A stretch of 53,819 bases of DNA from Candidatus Nanopelagicales bacterium (GCA_030726915.1 JANRCR010000054.1:1-53819); one strand, 5' to 3'. Shown: positions 8,595 through 19,635, numbered from the stretch's first letter. Translations and numbers: made by a program. Notes: generated by a model not told the origin, from the sequence alone.

Positions 8595-10295
8595 CTACGC
8601 ATGCGACGCCGGATGGTGGTCGTCATACACCGAAACTGCCTGCTGCACCCTCTCCTCATCCCACCCGAGGTAGGGGGCAATCAGGGGTGCCACGGCGGCC
8701 GCGGCCACTCGACCACCGTCCACCGATTCGGGCGTGATCCGCAAACGACGGACGAGGACGTCATCGAGATCCAGGGCTCCCTGGCGCGTTACGGCGATCA
8801 CGGCCTCCGCCGCGAGATGGCGACCGGCGGGGGGAATCGGTTGACGCAACGCCGGATCCGCCTCCAGCAGATCAAAAACCTCGCTGATTCGTGATCCATA
8901 CCGGCGAAGCAGGCGTTCAATCATGGTCACGGACAGCCCCCACCGCTCCGCGAGACTCGCTCGATCAGCCCACAGTTCGGCAAATCCGAGGGCCCCGACA
9001 AGAGGAATCTCCGCCGTTGTCGAGGGCCCGATCTCCCCACCCCGTCGATCATCGACCGACGCATCCGGTGCCTCACTGAGCCGTTGCTCTGCAAGATCCG
9101 CGACAGCGGCATCGACAGCATCGGCAGCCATGACCCGATAGGTGGTGTATTTGCCACCCGCGATCGCAACAATCCCCGGAATCGGATGGAAGATCATGTG
9201 CTCCCGGGAGACCTCCGTCGTCGCCTCCGAATCATCCTCTGCGACGAGGGGACGGTAACCCGCGTACGTTGCGATGACGTCCTCGCGTCGCAACGGCCGT
9301 GCCAGCCAGCGATTGGCCTGCCCGAGGAGATAGGTGATTTCCTCATCGGTCGCCTGCGGATCATCGAGCGGCTCCTCCTCCAGGCGGGGAGTGTCCGTCG
9401 TACCGACAAGCCAATTGCCCGCCCAGGGCAGCAGGAAGAGGACACTCGCGGGGGTCCGGGCAATCACCGCCGTGGTGGATCGGATGGCATCGCCGCGCAC
9501 GACGAGGTGCACACCCTTGCTCTGCTGCACCCTGGGCTCAGCCTCCGGATCGACCATCCTCAGGATGTCATCGGTCCAAATTCCCACCGCGGCGACGACG
9601 ACCCCGGCGCGTACGGAGTAGCGGGCATCCGTCAACACGTCGTGCAGTCGTACGCCGACGACCCGGTCATCGTCAATCAGCAGCCCCTCCACCGCCGTCC
9701 GCGTGAGGATATGAGCACCATAAGATGCTGCCGTGCGTCCGACAGCGACGGTGTGACGCGCATCATCAATCTGCGCATCATGGAAGCGCACGGCACCGGC
9801 CATCTCCCCGGCATCGAGATCCGGCGCAAGCTCCTTGGCCTCATCCACATTGAGGCTTTTGGGCCGCGGCATCGTGCCGCCGTAGGAACCAATCCGACTC
9901 AACGCGTCGTAGAGCCGGATCCCCGAGGCGACGTAGGGGCGCTCCCACCGACGACCGACAGGGAAGAGGAAGGGAATCGGTCGGACCAGATGGGGTGCAA
10001 GTCGATCAAGGAGGAGTCCCCGCTCCGTCAGCGCTTCGTGCACCAGGCCAAATTCGCGCTGCTCGAGATAGCGCAGACCACCGTGAGCGAGGCGTGATGA
10101 TCGTGACGACGTGCCGGCCGCGAGATCACTCTGCTCCACCAATGCCACGCTGAGGCCCCGGGCAGCCGCATCCAATGCAGCACCGCAGCCGACAACTCCC
10201 CCACCAATAACGACCACGTCCACGGCGTGGTCGCGGACATATGACACGGATCGTGACCTCGCCGCGAGGTCCAGCCGGTCGTCAGTGACGATCAC
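8595..10295 (-). CDS. glpD: Aerobic glycerol-3-phosphate dehydrogenase
   Basis: This 566-residue FAD enzyme oxidises sn-glycerol 3-phosphate to dihydroxyacetone phosphate and feeds electrons to the quinone pool at the membrane surface. The N-terminal dinucleotide fold (VVIGGGVVGCG) is followed by the GlpD signature GTSSRSSRLAHGGLRYLE, the downstream LPWAGNWLVGTTDT and GGKYTTYR motifs, and a C-terminal helical domain. The given GTG start has GGAGG only one base away; a GTG at 10247 has GAGGT at a better distance, so the true protein may be 16 residues shorter. No glycerol kinase or transporter is adjacent. Confidence 0.93.
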   Translation of the reverse strand: MIVTDDRLDLAARSRSVSYVRDHAVDVVVIGGGVVGCGAALDAAARGLSVALVEQSDLAAGTSSRSSRLAHGGLRYLEQREFGLVHEALTERGLLLDRLAPHLVRPIPFLFPVGRRWERPYVASGIRLYDALSRIGSYGGTMPRPKSLNVDEAKELAPDLDAGEMAGAVRFHDAQIDDARHTVAVGRTAASYGAHILTRTAVEGLLIDDDRVVGVRLHDVLTDARYSVRAGVVVAAVGIWTDDILRMVDPEAEPRVQQSKGVHLVVRGDAIRSTTAVIARTPASVLFLLPWAGNWLVGTTDTPRLEEEPLDDPQATDEEITYLLGQANRWLARPLRREDVIATYAGYRPLVAEDDSEATTEVSREHMIFHPIPGIVAIAGGKYTTYRVMAADAVDAAVADLAEQRLSEAPDASVDDRRGGEIGPSTTAEIPLVGALGFAELWADRASLAERWGLSVTMIERLLRRYGSRISEVFDLLEADPALRQPIPPAGRHLAAEAVIAVTRQGALDLDDVLVRRLRITPESVDGGRVAAAAVAPLIAPYLGWDEERVQQAVSVYDDHHPASHA

Positions 10296-10337
10296 TCCTC
10301 CAGTGTCCCCCTCTCGACAGTCGCTGTCGCGGCGACG

Positions 10338-11459
10338 CTAGGACCCGTGGGGATCGAGTACGACGTCAATGCGCTGGAACTCCTTGAGGTCGCTGTAGCC
10401 AGTCGTCGCCATGGCCTTGCGCAGCGCGCCGATCACATTGGCGGAGCCATCCGGCATCGTGGCTGGACCCCGAAGGATCTCCGCGAATGTGCCAACAACC
10501 CCGAGGTCCTTGCGCTCCCCCCGGGGAAGGTGGGAGTGCCACGCCTCGGCACCCCAGTGGATCCCCTGACCGGGGGCATCACTCGCACGCGCCAGGAGTG
10601 AGCCGACCATGGCAGCGTCAGCCCCGCAGGCGATTGCTTTGACGAGGGCGCCAGAGGATCCCACGGAGCCATCAGCGATGACATGGACGTAGCGTCCACC
10701 GGATTCGTCAAGATAGTCACGACGCGCAGCCGCAACGTCTGCGACCGCACTCGCCATCGGGACGCGGATTCCCAGGACGTCGGATGTGGTGTGTGCCGCG
10801 CCGCCACCGAAGCCGACGAGCACCCCTGCCGCACCGGTGCGCATCAGGTGCAGTGCAGCCTGATACGTCGCGCAGCCACCGACGATCACGGGCACCTCGA
10901 GATCGTAGATAAAGGTCTTGAGATTGAGCGGCGTACCGTTGGCTGACACATGCTCAGCTGACACTGTGGTGCCACGAATGACCAGCAGGTCAGCGCCCGC
11001 GGCGACAGCGGTAGCCGCCAAGCGGTCAGCCCCCTGCGGGGACACACCCACGGCGACGGGGGTGCCACCCTCGCGAATCGCTGCGATGCGCTCCGTGACC
11101 AGGACCGGATCGACGGGTGCCTCGCCGTAGATGCGCTGCAACTCGCGGGTGGCCTCCGCGGCCGGCGCCCTGCGGATGCGCTCCAGCAGGGGTAGCGGAT
11201 CGGCGTATCGGGTCCACAGCCCCTCGAGGTTGAGAACAGCGGGCACCCCCAGGGCCCCGAGCGCAATGGCACTGGCGGGGGAGACAACGGAGTCCATCGG
11301 CGCCGCCATGATGGGAGCGTCGAAGCGATAGGCGTCGATTTGCCACGCGGTCGAGACCTCATCAGCATCACGGGTACGACGGCTTGGGGCGATGGCCACC
11401 TCGTCAAAGGAGTAGGCGACGCGCCCCCGCTTGCCGCGGCCGATTTCGATATCTGCCAT
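10338..11459 (-). CDS. guaB3: GuaB3 family IMP dehydrogenase-related protein
   Basis: A 373-residue TIM-barrel protein of the actinobacterial GuaB3 group. It begins with the typical IEIGRGKRGRVAYSFDEVAI block and ends with GGLRK-like and DLKEFQ sequences of the family. The CBS domains of true IMP dehydrogenase are absent, and the loop that should carry the catalytic cysteine reads GGGAAHTTSDVLG, with no cysteine. It therefore cannot work by the standard covalent IMP mechanism. Related proteins have been linked to other purine-nucleotide conversions, and I leave the reaction open. It lies 7 bases downstream of guaB, and the pair is conserved across actinobacteria. Confidence 0.92.
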   Translation of the reverse strand: MADIEIGRGKRGRVAYSFDEVAIAPSRRTRDADEVSTAWQIDAYRFDAPIMAAPMDSVVSPASAIALGALGVPAVLNLEGLWTRYADPLPLLERIRRAPAAEATRELQRIYGEAPVDPVLVTERIAAIREGGTPVAVGVSPQGADRLAATAVAAGADLLVIRGTTVSAEHVSANGTPLNLKTFIYDLEVPVIVGGCATYQAALHLMRTGAAGVLVGFGGGAAHTTSDVLGIRVPMASAVADVAAARRDYLDESGGRYVHVIADGSVGSSGALVKAIACGADAAMVGSLLARASDAPGQGIHWGAEAWHSHLPRGERKDLGVVGTFAEILRGPATMPDGSANVIGALRKAMATTGYSDLKEFQRIDVVLDPHGS

Positions 11460-11466
11460 CGGGGTC

Positions 11467-12978
<1,512 letters not shown>

Positions 12979-13731
12979 CTACTCGCCCGAGGTCGGGGTC
13001 GTGCTCCCGCGCAGGCGGAGTACTCCGGGATGCCGACGCCAGGCACCGGCCAGATCCCCCGTGAGCGACTCACCGATGCGGTACGTCGCGTCCCTACCCG
13101 CCACCCAGGCTGCGTCAACCCAGCCCGGGTCCGTGCCCGCCGGGTGATCCGCTGCGACCAGGGCCAACGGCCACATGAGCGAGTCCCAGCCGTGGCTGAG
13201 CAGGGTCTCCAGCACTGATGGCAGGGAGGCGGTGCGCCCAGAGACCGCCGCCTGGATGATGGCCGACTTGGCCTCATGGCGCGCAGACTGCCCCGAGCAG
13301 GCCCGTGCCGCGGCATCGGCATGCATGGTCGCCAAGGCGCGATCAGCCACAAGGAGCGCATGTTCGGCTCCAACCCAATGCCACCGTGTGAGCGTCCGCC
13401 AATGGCCGATCGCACGAGATCGCGCTTCACGGTGCTCCCGATGCGCGCCCACCGCATCACCCATGGCCACATGGTCAGCGGCCAACCCGATCCCGGCATC
13501 GGCCAGGGAGAGTGCACTGTCGGCGAGTGCGAGGGCTCGCTCATCACAGGCGCGTGCCGCTTCCAGATCGCCAACCTGCCGACGGAAGCTTCCCCGCGCC
13601 GACAGGGCAAGTGACTGCCAGTGAGGATCGCCCGTGGTCCAAGGTTCGCAGACGAGCATCCGGTCCGCAGCGGAGTAGTCACCACGCGCTGCCATCGCCA
13701 CCGCGCGTTGCCAGGCAGCGGCCGGATCCAC
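12979..13731 (-). CDS. Unknown Ala-rich helical-repeat (TPR-like) protein
   Basis: I do not recognise this 250-residue protein. It is alanine-rich (blocks such as AARGDYSAADRML, GDLEAARACDERALALADSALSLADAG and DAVGAHREHREARSRA), with a repeating helix-turn-helix spacing and small-residue pattern like tetratricopeptide or similar alpha-solenoid repeats. No catalytic motif, signal peptide or membrane helix is seen. The GTG start lies 20 bases after the MerR-type stop, with no clear Shine-Dalgarno, and its stop is 9 bases before guaB. From memory, other actinobacteria carry a small conserved hypothetical gene near guaB and sigD; this could be its counterpart. A scaffold or protein-binding role is the most that can be inferred. 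Confidence 0.75.
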   Translation of the reverse strand: MDPAAAWQRAVAMAARGDYSAADRMLVCEPWTTGDPHWQSLALSARGSFRRQVGDLEAARACDERALALADSALSLADAGIGLAADHVAMGDAVGAHREHREARSRAIGHWRTLTRWHWVGAEHALLVADRALATMHADAAARACSGQSARHEAKSAIIQAAVSGRTASLPSVLETLLSHGWDSLMWPLALVAADHPAGTDPGWVDAAWVAGRDATYRIGESLTGDLAGAWRRHPGVLRLRGSTTPTSGE

Positions 13732-13751
13732 GTTGCGACGCCGAGCAGACG

Positions 13752-14693
13752 TCAGGCGCCGGCAGCGCGAGACAATAGCGTGATGGCCTCGGATAGGTCA
13801 CCGACTCGCTCACCACGCGGCGGATCAACCGGCCACCAGCCCGGCCCCCCCAGCAGGATGAGCGGCTCGGGACGCAGCTCGGGTAGGACGTGCAGCGGCG
13901 CCGGATCCCCCGTGGCAGCTGTCTGCGACCACACGAGCACAGCCCCCGGTCCCGTACGTCGCATGGCCTGGCCCAGGGCATCCGCAGGGGTGCGTGCGCC
14001 CATCATCCGCACGGCTACCTGGCGTTCGGAAAGCCCTGCAGCCAATGCCCAGAGCGGCAGCACATGGAATTCACTCGGGGCTCCAGCAAGGAGAACTGAC
14101 GTCACCGAGGTTGCTGTGCTGCTCCTCACACGTGCACTCAATTCGGACTGGATCGCCTCGGTGAGGACGTGCTCGACATCAATGGCTTGGCCTGATTGCT
14201 CCCACTTTTTGCCCACCCCCACCAGCACGGGCGTCACGAGATGGTCCCAGGTCCACACGAGTCCGCGGCGATCGAGCGTGTCGGCCAGAATGCTCCGGCA
14301 TGAGTCCGCATCGAGAGCGAGTGCGGCACGAGCCAGACCCCGAGCGTTGGCTGTCCCACCCGGCAGAGCGACGACGTGACCGCCTCCCTGCCTCGCCGAC
14401 GCACGGATAACAGCACGTTCCGCTCCGAGATCGTCTTCCTCCTGCACCACACGCGCGGCCTCCGCCGGAGGAACCCCGGAGAGCACCAACCGCCGCATGC
14501 GCTCCAATCGCGCCACGTCGAGAGCGGAATAGCGCCGGTGCGCGCCCGCAGCGTGCTGACTCGGTCCCAGGCAGTACCGCCGGTCCCAGGTGCGCAGTGT
14601 GGCCGGGGCCACGCCCAGGCGTCGCGCGACAGCTGAGACGGTCAGGCCCGGTTCAGCCACGCCCACGGAGGCCGTGAACTCACCGGACGTCAT
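13752..14693 (-). CDS. MerR-family regulator with cobalamin-binding-like domain (CarH/LitR type)
   Basis: A 313-residue regulator. Residues 18-75 form a MerR winged helix (TVSAVARRLGVAPATLRTWDRRY, then HRRYSALDVARLERMRRLV). Residues about 115-190 resemble the four-helix bundle of CarH, including W164 with E174-H175, an exact Wx9EH motif that caps adenosylcobalamin in CarH. The last domain has E208-F-H210-V-L-P in place of ExHxxG, followed by WSQ and LGG, matching the His...SxL...GG order of B12-binding folds. I infer a light- or cobalamin-sensing repressor, not proven. The ATG at 14693 is preferred to one at 14792, which would overlap the whiB promoter region. It is divergent from whiB and heads the likely guaB operon. 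Confidence 0.8.
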   Translation of the reverse strand: MTSGEFTASVGVAEPGLTVSAVARRLGVAPATLRTWDRRYCLGPSQHAAGAHRRYSALDVARLERMRRLVLSGVPPAEAARVVQEEDDLGAERAVIRASARQGGGHVVALPGGTANARGLARAALALDADSCRSILADTLDRRGLVWTWDHLVTPVLVGVGKKWEQSGQAIDVEHVLTEAIQSELSARVRSSTATSVTSVLLAGAPSEFHVLPLWALAAGLSERQVAVRMMGARTPADALGQAMRRTGPGAVLVWSQTAATGDPAPLHVLPELRPEPLILLGGPGWWPVDPPRGERVGDLSEAITLLSRAAGA

Positions 14694-14777
14694 GACCCCA
14701 TTCTGAGGCTCTGGCCCGTGTCCGCATCCCGAGCAACCCACTCGCCTCGAATCGACGCCCCACGAGGAGAAATGGTG

Positions 14778-14792
14778 CTCAAAATTACTCAA
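14778..14792. promoter_or_regulatory. Short direct repeat, possible regulator site
   Basis: CTCAA occurs at 14778-14782 and 14788-14792, 10 bases apart, so both copies are on the same helix face. The pair lies between the divergent merR-type and whiB genes, 9 bases upstream of the proposed whiB -35 box. CarH-type repressors bind direct repeats of similar spacing, so self-regulation is conceivable. A five-base repeat could also be chance. Confidence 0.3.
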
Positions 14793-14801
14793 CTTCAGGA
14801 C

Positions 14802-14831
14802 TTGACCAACTTATGGCGCGATAGGTAGAGT
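14802..14831 (+). promoter_or_regulatory. Putative sigma-70-type promoter of whiB
   Basis: TTGACC at 14802-14807 and TAGAGT at 14826-14831 are separated by 18 bases. The -35 matches consensus at 5 of 6 and the -10 at 4 of 6, including the key first, second and last positions. This leaves a leader of roughly 20 bases before the whiB ATG with its GGAGG. No other good promoter is seen in the spacer. Confidence 0.55.
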
Positions 14832-14859
14832 CTGGTCATTACTACGGGCTGGAGGACAC

Positions 14860-15159
14860 ATGGCTGACATTTCGAGACTACCGGGGCCGAATTCCGACAT
14901 CTGGGACTGGCAATTGCTCGGAGCCTGCCGCGGCGAAGATCCAGATACGTTCTTCCACCCCGAGGGCGAGCGTGGCCCGGCTCGCGAAGCACGCGAGATG
15001 GCGGCGAAGGCTGTGTGCGCTGCCTGTCCGGTCCTCGTCCAGTGCGCTGCTCATTCCCTCGCTGTCCGAGAGCCCTACGGGGTGTGGGGTGGCATGAGCG
15101 AGGATGAGCGCGAGGGAATCTACCTGCTGCAGCGTCAGGGCCTTGCCGCAGCCGTCTAA
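14860..15159 (+). CDS. whiB: WhiB-family iron-sulfur transcription regulator (WhiD/WhiB3 type)
   Basis: A 99-residue WhiB protein that binds a [4Fe-4S] cluster sensitive to oxygen and nitric oxide and acts with the primary sigma factor. The four ligands are C23, C53, C56 and C62 (C-x29-C-x2-C-x5-C), followed by the G[VI]WGG turn at 74-78. The expected basic C-terminal DNA-contact tail is short and weak here (YLLQRQGLAAAV). The ATG has GGAGG 4-5 bases upstream. Position between groEL1 and guaB matches Streptomyces whiD and mycobacterial whiB3, so orthology is likely. The bldM and sigD genes found near here in Streptomyces are absent. It is the only plus-strand gene for several kilobases. Confidence 0.93.
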   Translation: MADISRLPGPNSDIWDWQLLGACRGEDPDTFFHPEGERGPAREAREMAAKAVCAACPVLVQCAAHSLAVREPYGVWGGMSEDEREGIYLLQRQGLAAAV

Positions 15160-15173
15160 CTCCTCCGCCTGCC

Positions 15174-15208
15174 AAAAGACCCCACCTGCGATCCAGGTGG
15201 GGTCTTTT
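15174..15208. terminator. Bidirectional rho-independent terminator between whiB and groEL
   Basis: A perfect 15-bp stem, AAAAGACCCCACCTG at 15174-15188 with its complement at 15194-15208, closes on a 5-base loop. It has A-tract on one side and T-tract on the other, so it works in both directions. It ends both whiB (15 bases after its stop) and groEL. Confidence 0.93.
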
Positions 15209-15276
15209 GCTTGTCGCTGCTAGCCAGCGCTCACGCACCACATATGTGGGCGGTGGGCTGTTTCGCCAGGATCTAA

Positions 15277-17010
<1,734 letters not shown>

Positions 17011-17027
17011 TCAGGTTGAGAGTGTGT

Positions 17028-17327
17028 TTACTTCTCCACGACCGCGAGCACGTCGCGGGCGGAGAGGATGAGGTAGTCCTCGTTGTTGTACTTGACCTCG
17101 GTGCCGCCGTACTTCGAGTAGATAACGACGTCGCCGACCTTGATGTCGAGCGGGATTCGCTTGTCGCCGTCCTCGTCGAAGCGCCCCGGACCTACCGCAA
17201 GGACCTTGCCCTCCTGGGGCTTCTCCTTAGCGGTGTCGGGGATGACGAGACCGGATGCGGTCGTCTGCTCGGCTTCGAGCGTCTGGACGAGGATGCGATC
17301 CTCGAGCGGCTTGATGGAGACCGACAC
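17028..17327 (-). CDS. groES: Co-chaperonin GroES
   Basis: This 99-residue lid of the GroEL folding chamber begins [13 protein letters not shown], carries the mobile loop ([19 protein letters not shown]) that docks to GroEL, and ends with the usual [19 protein letters not shown]. The GTG at 17327 is chosen because GGAGG lies 9 bases upstream and it gives the standard length; a longer frame from 17477 would run through the CIRCE sites. It is the first gene of groES-groEL. Confidence 0.97.
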   Translation of the reverse strand: MSVSIKPLEDRILVQTLEAEQTTASGLVIPDTAKEKPQEGKVLAVGPGRFDEDGDKRIPLDIKVGDVVIYSKYGGTEVKYNNEDYLILSARDVLAVVEK

Positions 17328-17424
17328 GGTGATGTCCTCCGGTGTGAGTTGGATGTCTGCTGGTCGCCCCGTCGTCGCGGTGTCGGTTTGACCGTGGGGC
17401 ACGGGCCCCAGCACCGATCCCGGT

Positions 17425-17451
17425 CTAGCAGTCTCCGGGCTTGAGTGCCAA
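17425..17451. promoter_or_regulatory. CIRCE element, promoter-distal copy
   Basis: CTAGCAGTC-N9-GAGTGCCAA matches the HrcA operator consensus (TTAGCACTC-N9-GAGTGCTAA) at 7 of 9 and 8 of 9 positions with the exact 9-base spacing. It lies downstream of the groES promoter, in the 5' leader, where bound HrcA would block elongation or initiation. Confidence 0.8.
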
Positions 17452-17456
17452 CACCT

Positions 17457-17485
17457 ACTGTAGAGATGAGTTAGCACTCCGTCAA
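17457..17485 (-). promoter_or_regulatory. groES-groEL promoter
   Basis: Read on the minus strand, TTGACG (17485-17480) and TACAGT (17462-17457) are 17 bases apart, a good vegetative sigma match (5/6 and 4/6). The -35 box lies inside the spacer of the upstream CIRCE element, which explains repression by HrcA. Confidence 0.75.
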
Positions 17486-17497
17486 ACCGAGTGCCAG
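17471..17497. promoter_or_regulatory. CIRCE element overlapping the groES promoter
   Basis: A perfect left arm TTAGCACTC, a 9-base spacer and GAGTGCCAG (7 of 9) form an HrcA-binding CIRCE element directly over the groES -35 region. It is also only 36 bases upstream of the divergent methyltransferase start, so HrcA could affect that gene too. No hrcA gene is in the window. Confidence 0.9.
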
Positions 17498-17532
17498 TCC
17501 AGGCCCCATCTCCGGGCCGCTACCGTCGGACT

Positions 17533-18846
17533 GTGGCCTTCGACGACCCGGCTCCCCTGCCCCGGCCCAGCGCCCTCCAGGCCCCCCAGGCTCGGCACCT
17601 GCGCGCCGCCCTCGCCGACCTGTCTGAGATCACCCCGTCGAGCCTGGCGGCCCTCAGGCGAGATCACCCAGCCCTGTCCCCCGACCTCATCTCGGCGATC
17701 GCGACTCAGGCGCGCCTCCAGACGCGCGCTGCTCCCCGCATCGGCGATCTGGCGCTGACCTGGATCCTCGAGGATGCCGCACTCCAGCAGGTAACCCGCC
17801 TTGATGTCGCCCGCTACCGCGCGGGCGAACTCGTGCGGCGACTCGGTGCCGGTGCCGTCGCGGATCTTGGCTGTGGACTCGGCGTGGACACCTTTGCCCT
17901 CGCGGAAGCCGGCTGCACCGTCCTCGCCGTCGAACGCGATCCCTGGCGCGCCGAAGCAGCGCGGGTCAATCTCGCCAGCCTGGGGGATCGCGTCGAGGTA
18001 CGCCTGATGGATGCACACGACCTCACGGATGCTGACTGGGGCCGCCTGCGGGGGGCCTATGTCGATCCAGCTCGCCGTCGCGGTGACGCTCCACGCCCCC
18101 GTGACGGCTCACGCCCCAGGCCGCTCGCGGATCCCCAGGACTGGGAGCCGTCCTGGCGGTGGATCCTCTCACTCGCCGACCGATTGCCTGTCGTGGCAAA
18201 GGTGGCACCCGGCTTCGATGCCCGGCATGCGCCGACAACCGCGGATGTTGAGTGGATTGACCATGCGGGAGAGACCGTGGAGGCCAGCGTATGGCTCGGC
18301 GGCCTCGGCAGCGGTCAGCGCAGGGCGACCGCCCTTCGGGAGGGCGTCGTCGACACGATTGAGTCGGCCGCCCAGCACGCGGCATCCGCATCCGTGACGA
18401 CACAGGTCCGGGAGTGGCTCATTGAGCCCACCCCTGCTGTACGGCGCGCCGGTCTGGTCAGTGACTTCGCCGCAGCGCGCGATATCCCCCTACTCGACGC
18501 TGGCGGCTGGCTCACTCATGTGCACGCGGTCACCACGCCACTCGCGAGATCCTGGCGAGTCCTCGAGGAGGTGCCGTGGCGGGCCAAGGATCTGCGCGCC
18601 TGGTTGCGGCCCTACGGCGCAGTCACCTGGAAGACCATCGACGCGGCGCTGTCGGCTGACACCTGGGACAGCAGGATCGGCCACTCGCCCGTGCGCACCG
18701 GCGTACCCATCACGATCGTCATCACCGGCCAGGGTCGCGCATTCGCCGTGGAAAGAAAGACGGACGCCGGTGGCCTAGGCCAGGTCCTGAGCGATAGCCG
18801 CGATGGCATCGGGTCCGACTCCGCAGCACCCACCGACGAGGGATAG
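17533..18846 (+). CDS. Class I SAM-dependent methyltransferase (THUMP-like type)
   Basis: A 437-residue protein with an N-terminal helical part, a Rossmann methyltransferase core and a C-terminal extension of about 200 residues. The SAM-binding motif VADLGCGLGVDT is at 109-120, the acidic ribose-binding residue in LAVERDP near 132-136, and VDPARR at 177-182 takes the place of the usual motif IV. The layout recalls actinobacterial proteins annotated as class I methyltransferase with a THUMP-like C-terminal domain, which suggests an RNA substrate, but I cannot name it. The GTG at 17533 is used because an upstream ATG at 17491 lies inside the CIRCE site. The last 72 bases overlap the opposing mmuM gene. 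Confidence 0.85.
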   Translation: MAFDDPAPLPRPSALQAPQARHLRAALADLSEITPSSLAALRRDHPALSPDLISAIATQARLQTRAAPRIGDLALTWILEDAALQQVTRLDVARYRAGELVRRLGAGAVADLGCGLGVDTFALAEAGCTVLAVERDPWRAEAARVNLASLGDRVEVRLMDAHDLTDADWGRLRGAYVDPARRRGDAPRPRDGSRPRPLADPQDWEPSWRWILSLADRLPVVAKVAPGFDARHAPTTADVEWIDHAGETVEASVWLGGLGSGQRRATALREGVVDTIESAAQHAASASVTTQVREWLIEPTPAVRRAGLVSDFAAARDIPLLDAGGWLTHVHAVTTPLARSWRVLEEVPWRAKDLRAWLRPYGAVTWKTIDAALSADTWDSRIGHSPVRTGVPITIVITGQGRAFAVERKTDAGGLGQVLSDSRDGIGSDSAAPTDEG

Positions 18847-19635
18847 CCGAGGGTTGCGGCGCCACCGGGTCAGCAGATCAGAGCCGACCGACGTCGCTTC
18901 ACCCGACCATCCCGTCGCGGGGGACCAGGCACGCCCGGCGTTGGGGTAGGCCACCAGGGGAAGATCGGTCACGGCGGACATGCGGTCCAGCAGTTCACCG
19001 ACGTACTCGGGGGCGGTGCAGTTGATGCCCACCGCGCGGATACCAGGGGCACGCATCGCCAACTCCACCGCGGCCTCCACGGGTTGACCCGCGCAGGTGT
19101 GTGCACCATCTGAGCAGCTCAGGGTCAGCCATGCATCCACATCGGGATGCATGGCCAGCACCTCGACGAGGGCCTCGACCTCGGCATAATCGGGGATCGT
19201 CTCTATGGCCAGGAGGTCAGGCTCTTCCGAGAGGAGGACCTCCAGACGTTCAGCGTGGAAGTCGACAAGTCGCTGATGGGATACGCCGTAGTTCCCCCGG
19301 TATTCACTCCCGTCGTGCAAGATCGCTCCGTACGGGCCGACACTCGCCGCGACGAGCGCGGATCCGGCCCGGGTCGCCTCCCTCGCGAGTCGCACCGAGG
19401 AGCGCAACGCCTCATCAGCGGTTCGCGGGTCTCGGCCCGCAGCACTGAAGCCCTCGCGGGACACCTGGTAGCTGGCCGTGACGACGACCTGCGCCCCCGC
19501 CTGCACATAGGTCTCGTGGACAGATCGAATCTCGTCCGGCTGGTCGGCCAGGATCCGGGCCGACCAGAGGCTGTCGCCGAGATCGTGCCCGCGCGCCTCG
19601 AGCTCCGTCGCCATCCCGCCATCAATGGGATGCAC
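18775..19635 (-). CDS. mmuM: Homocysteine S-methyltransferase
   Basis: This enzyme moves a methyl group from S-methylmethionine or SAM to homocysteine, giving methionine. Seen are DGGMATELEARGHDL near the N-terminus, the zinc/homocysteine-binding cysteine in GINCTAP, and the paired cysteines in GGCCGVGPD at the C-terminus, so the zinc site is complete. With the GTG at 19635 the protein has 286 residues but starts unusually close to the first strand; the upstream in-frame codons read LTALLAAG, which fits the family N-terminus yet contains no ATG, GTG or TTG before an overlap with the deacetylase end. A CTG start or the short form are both possible. Its 3' end overlaps the convergent methyltransferase gene by 72 bases. 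Confidence 0.92.
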   Translation of the reverse strand: MHPIDGGMATELEARGHDLGDSLWSARILADQPDEIRSVHETYVQAGAQVVVTASYQVSREGFSAAGRDPRTADEALRSSVRLAREATRAGSALVAASVGPYGAILHDGSEYRGNYGVSHQRLVDFHAERLEVLLSEEPDLLAIETIPDYAEVEALVEVLAMHPDVDAWLTLSCSDGAHTCAGQPVEAAVELAMRAPGIRAVGINCTAPEYVGELLDRMSAVTDLPLVAYPNAGRAWSPATGWSGEATSVGSDLLTRWRRNPRLSLVGGCCGVGPDAIAAIAQDLA

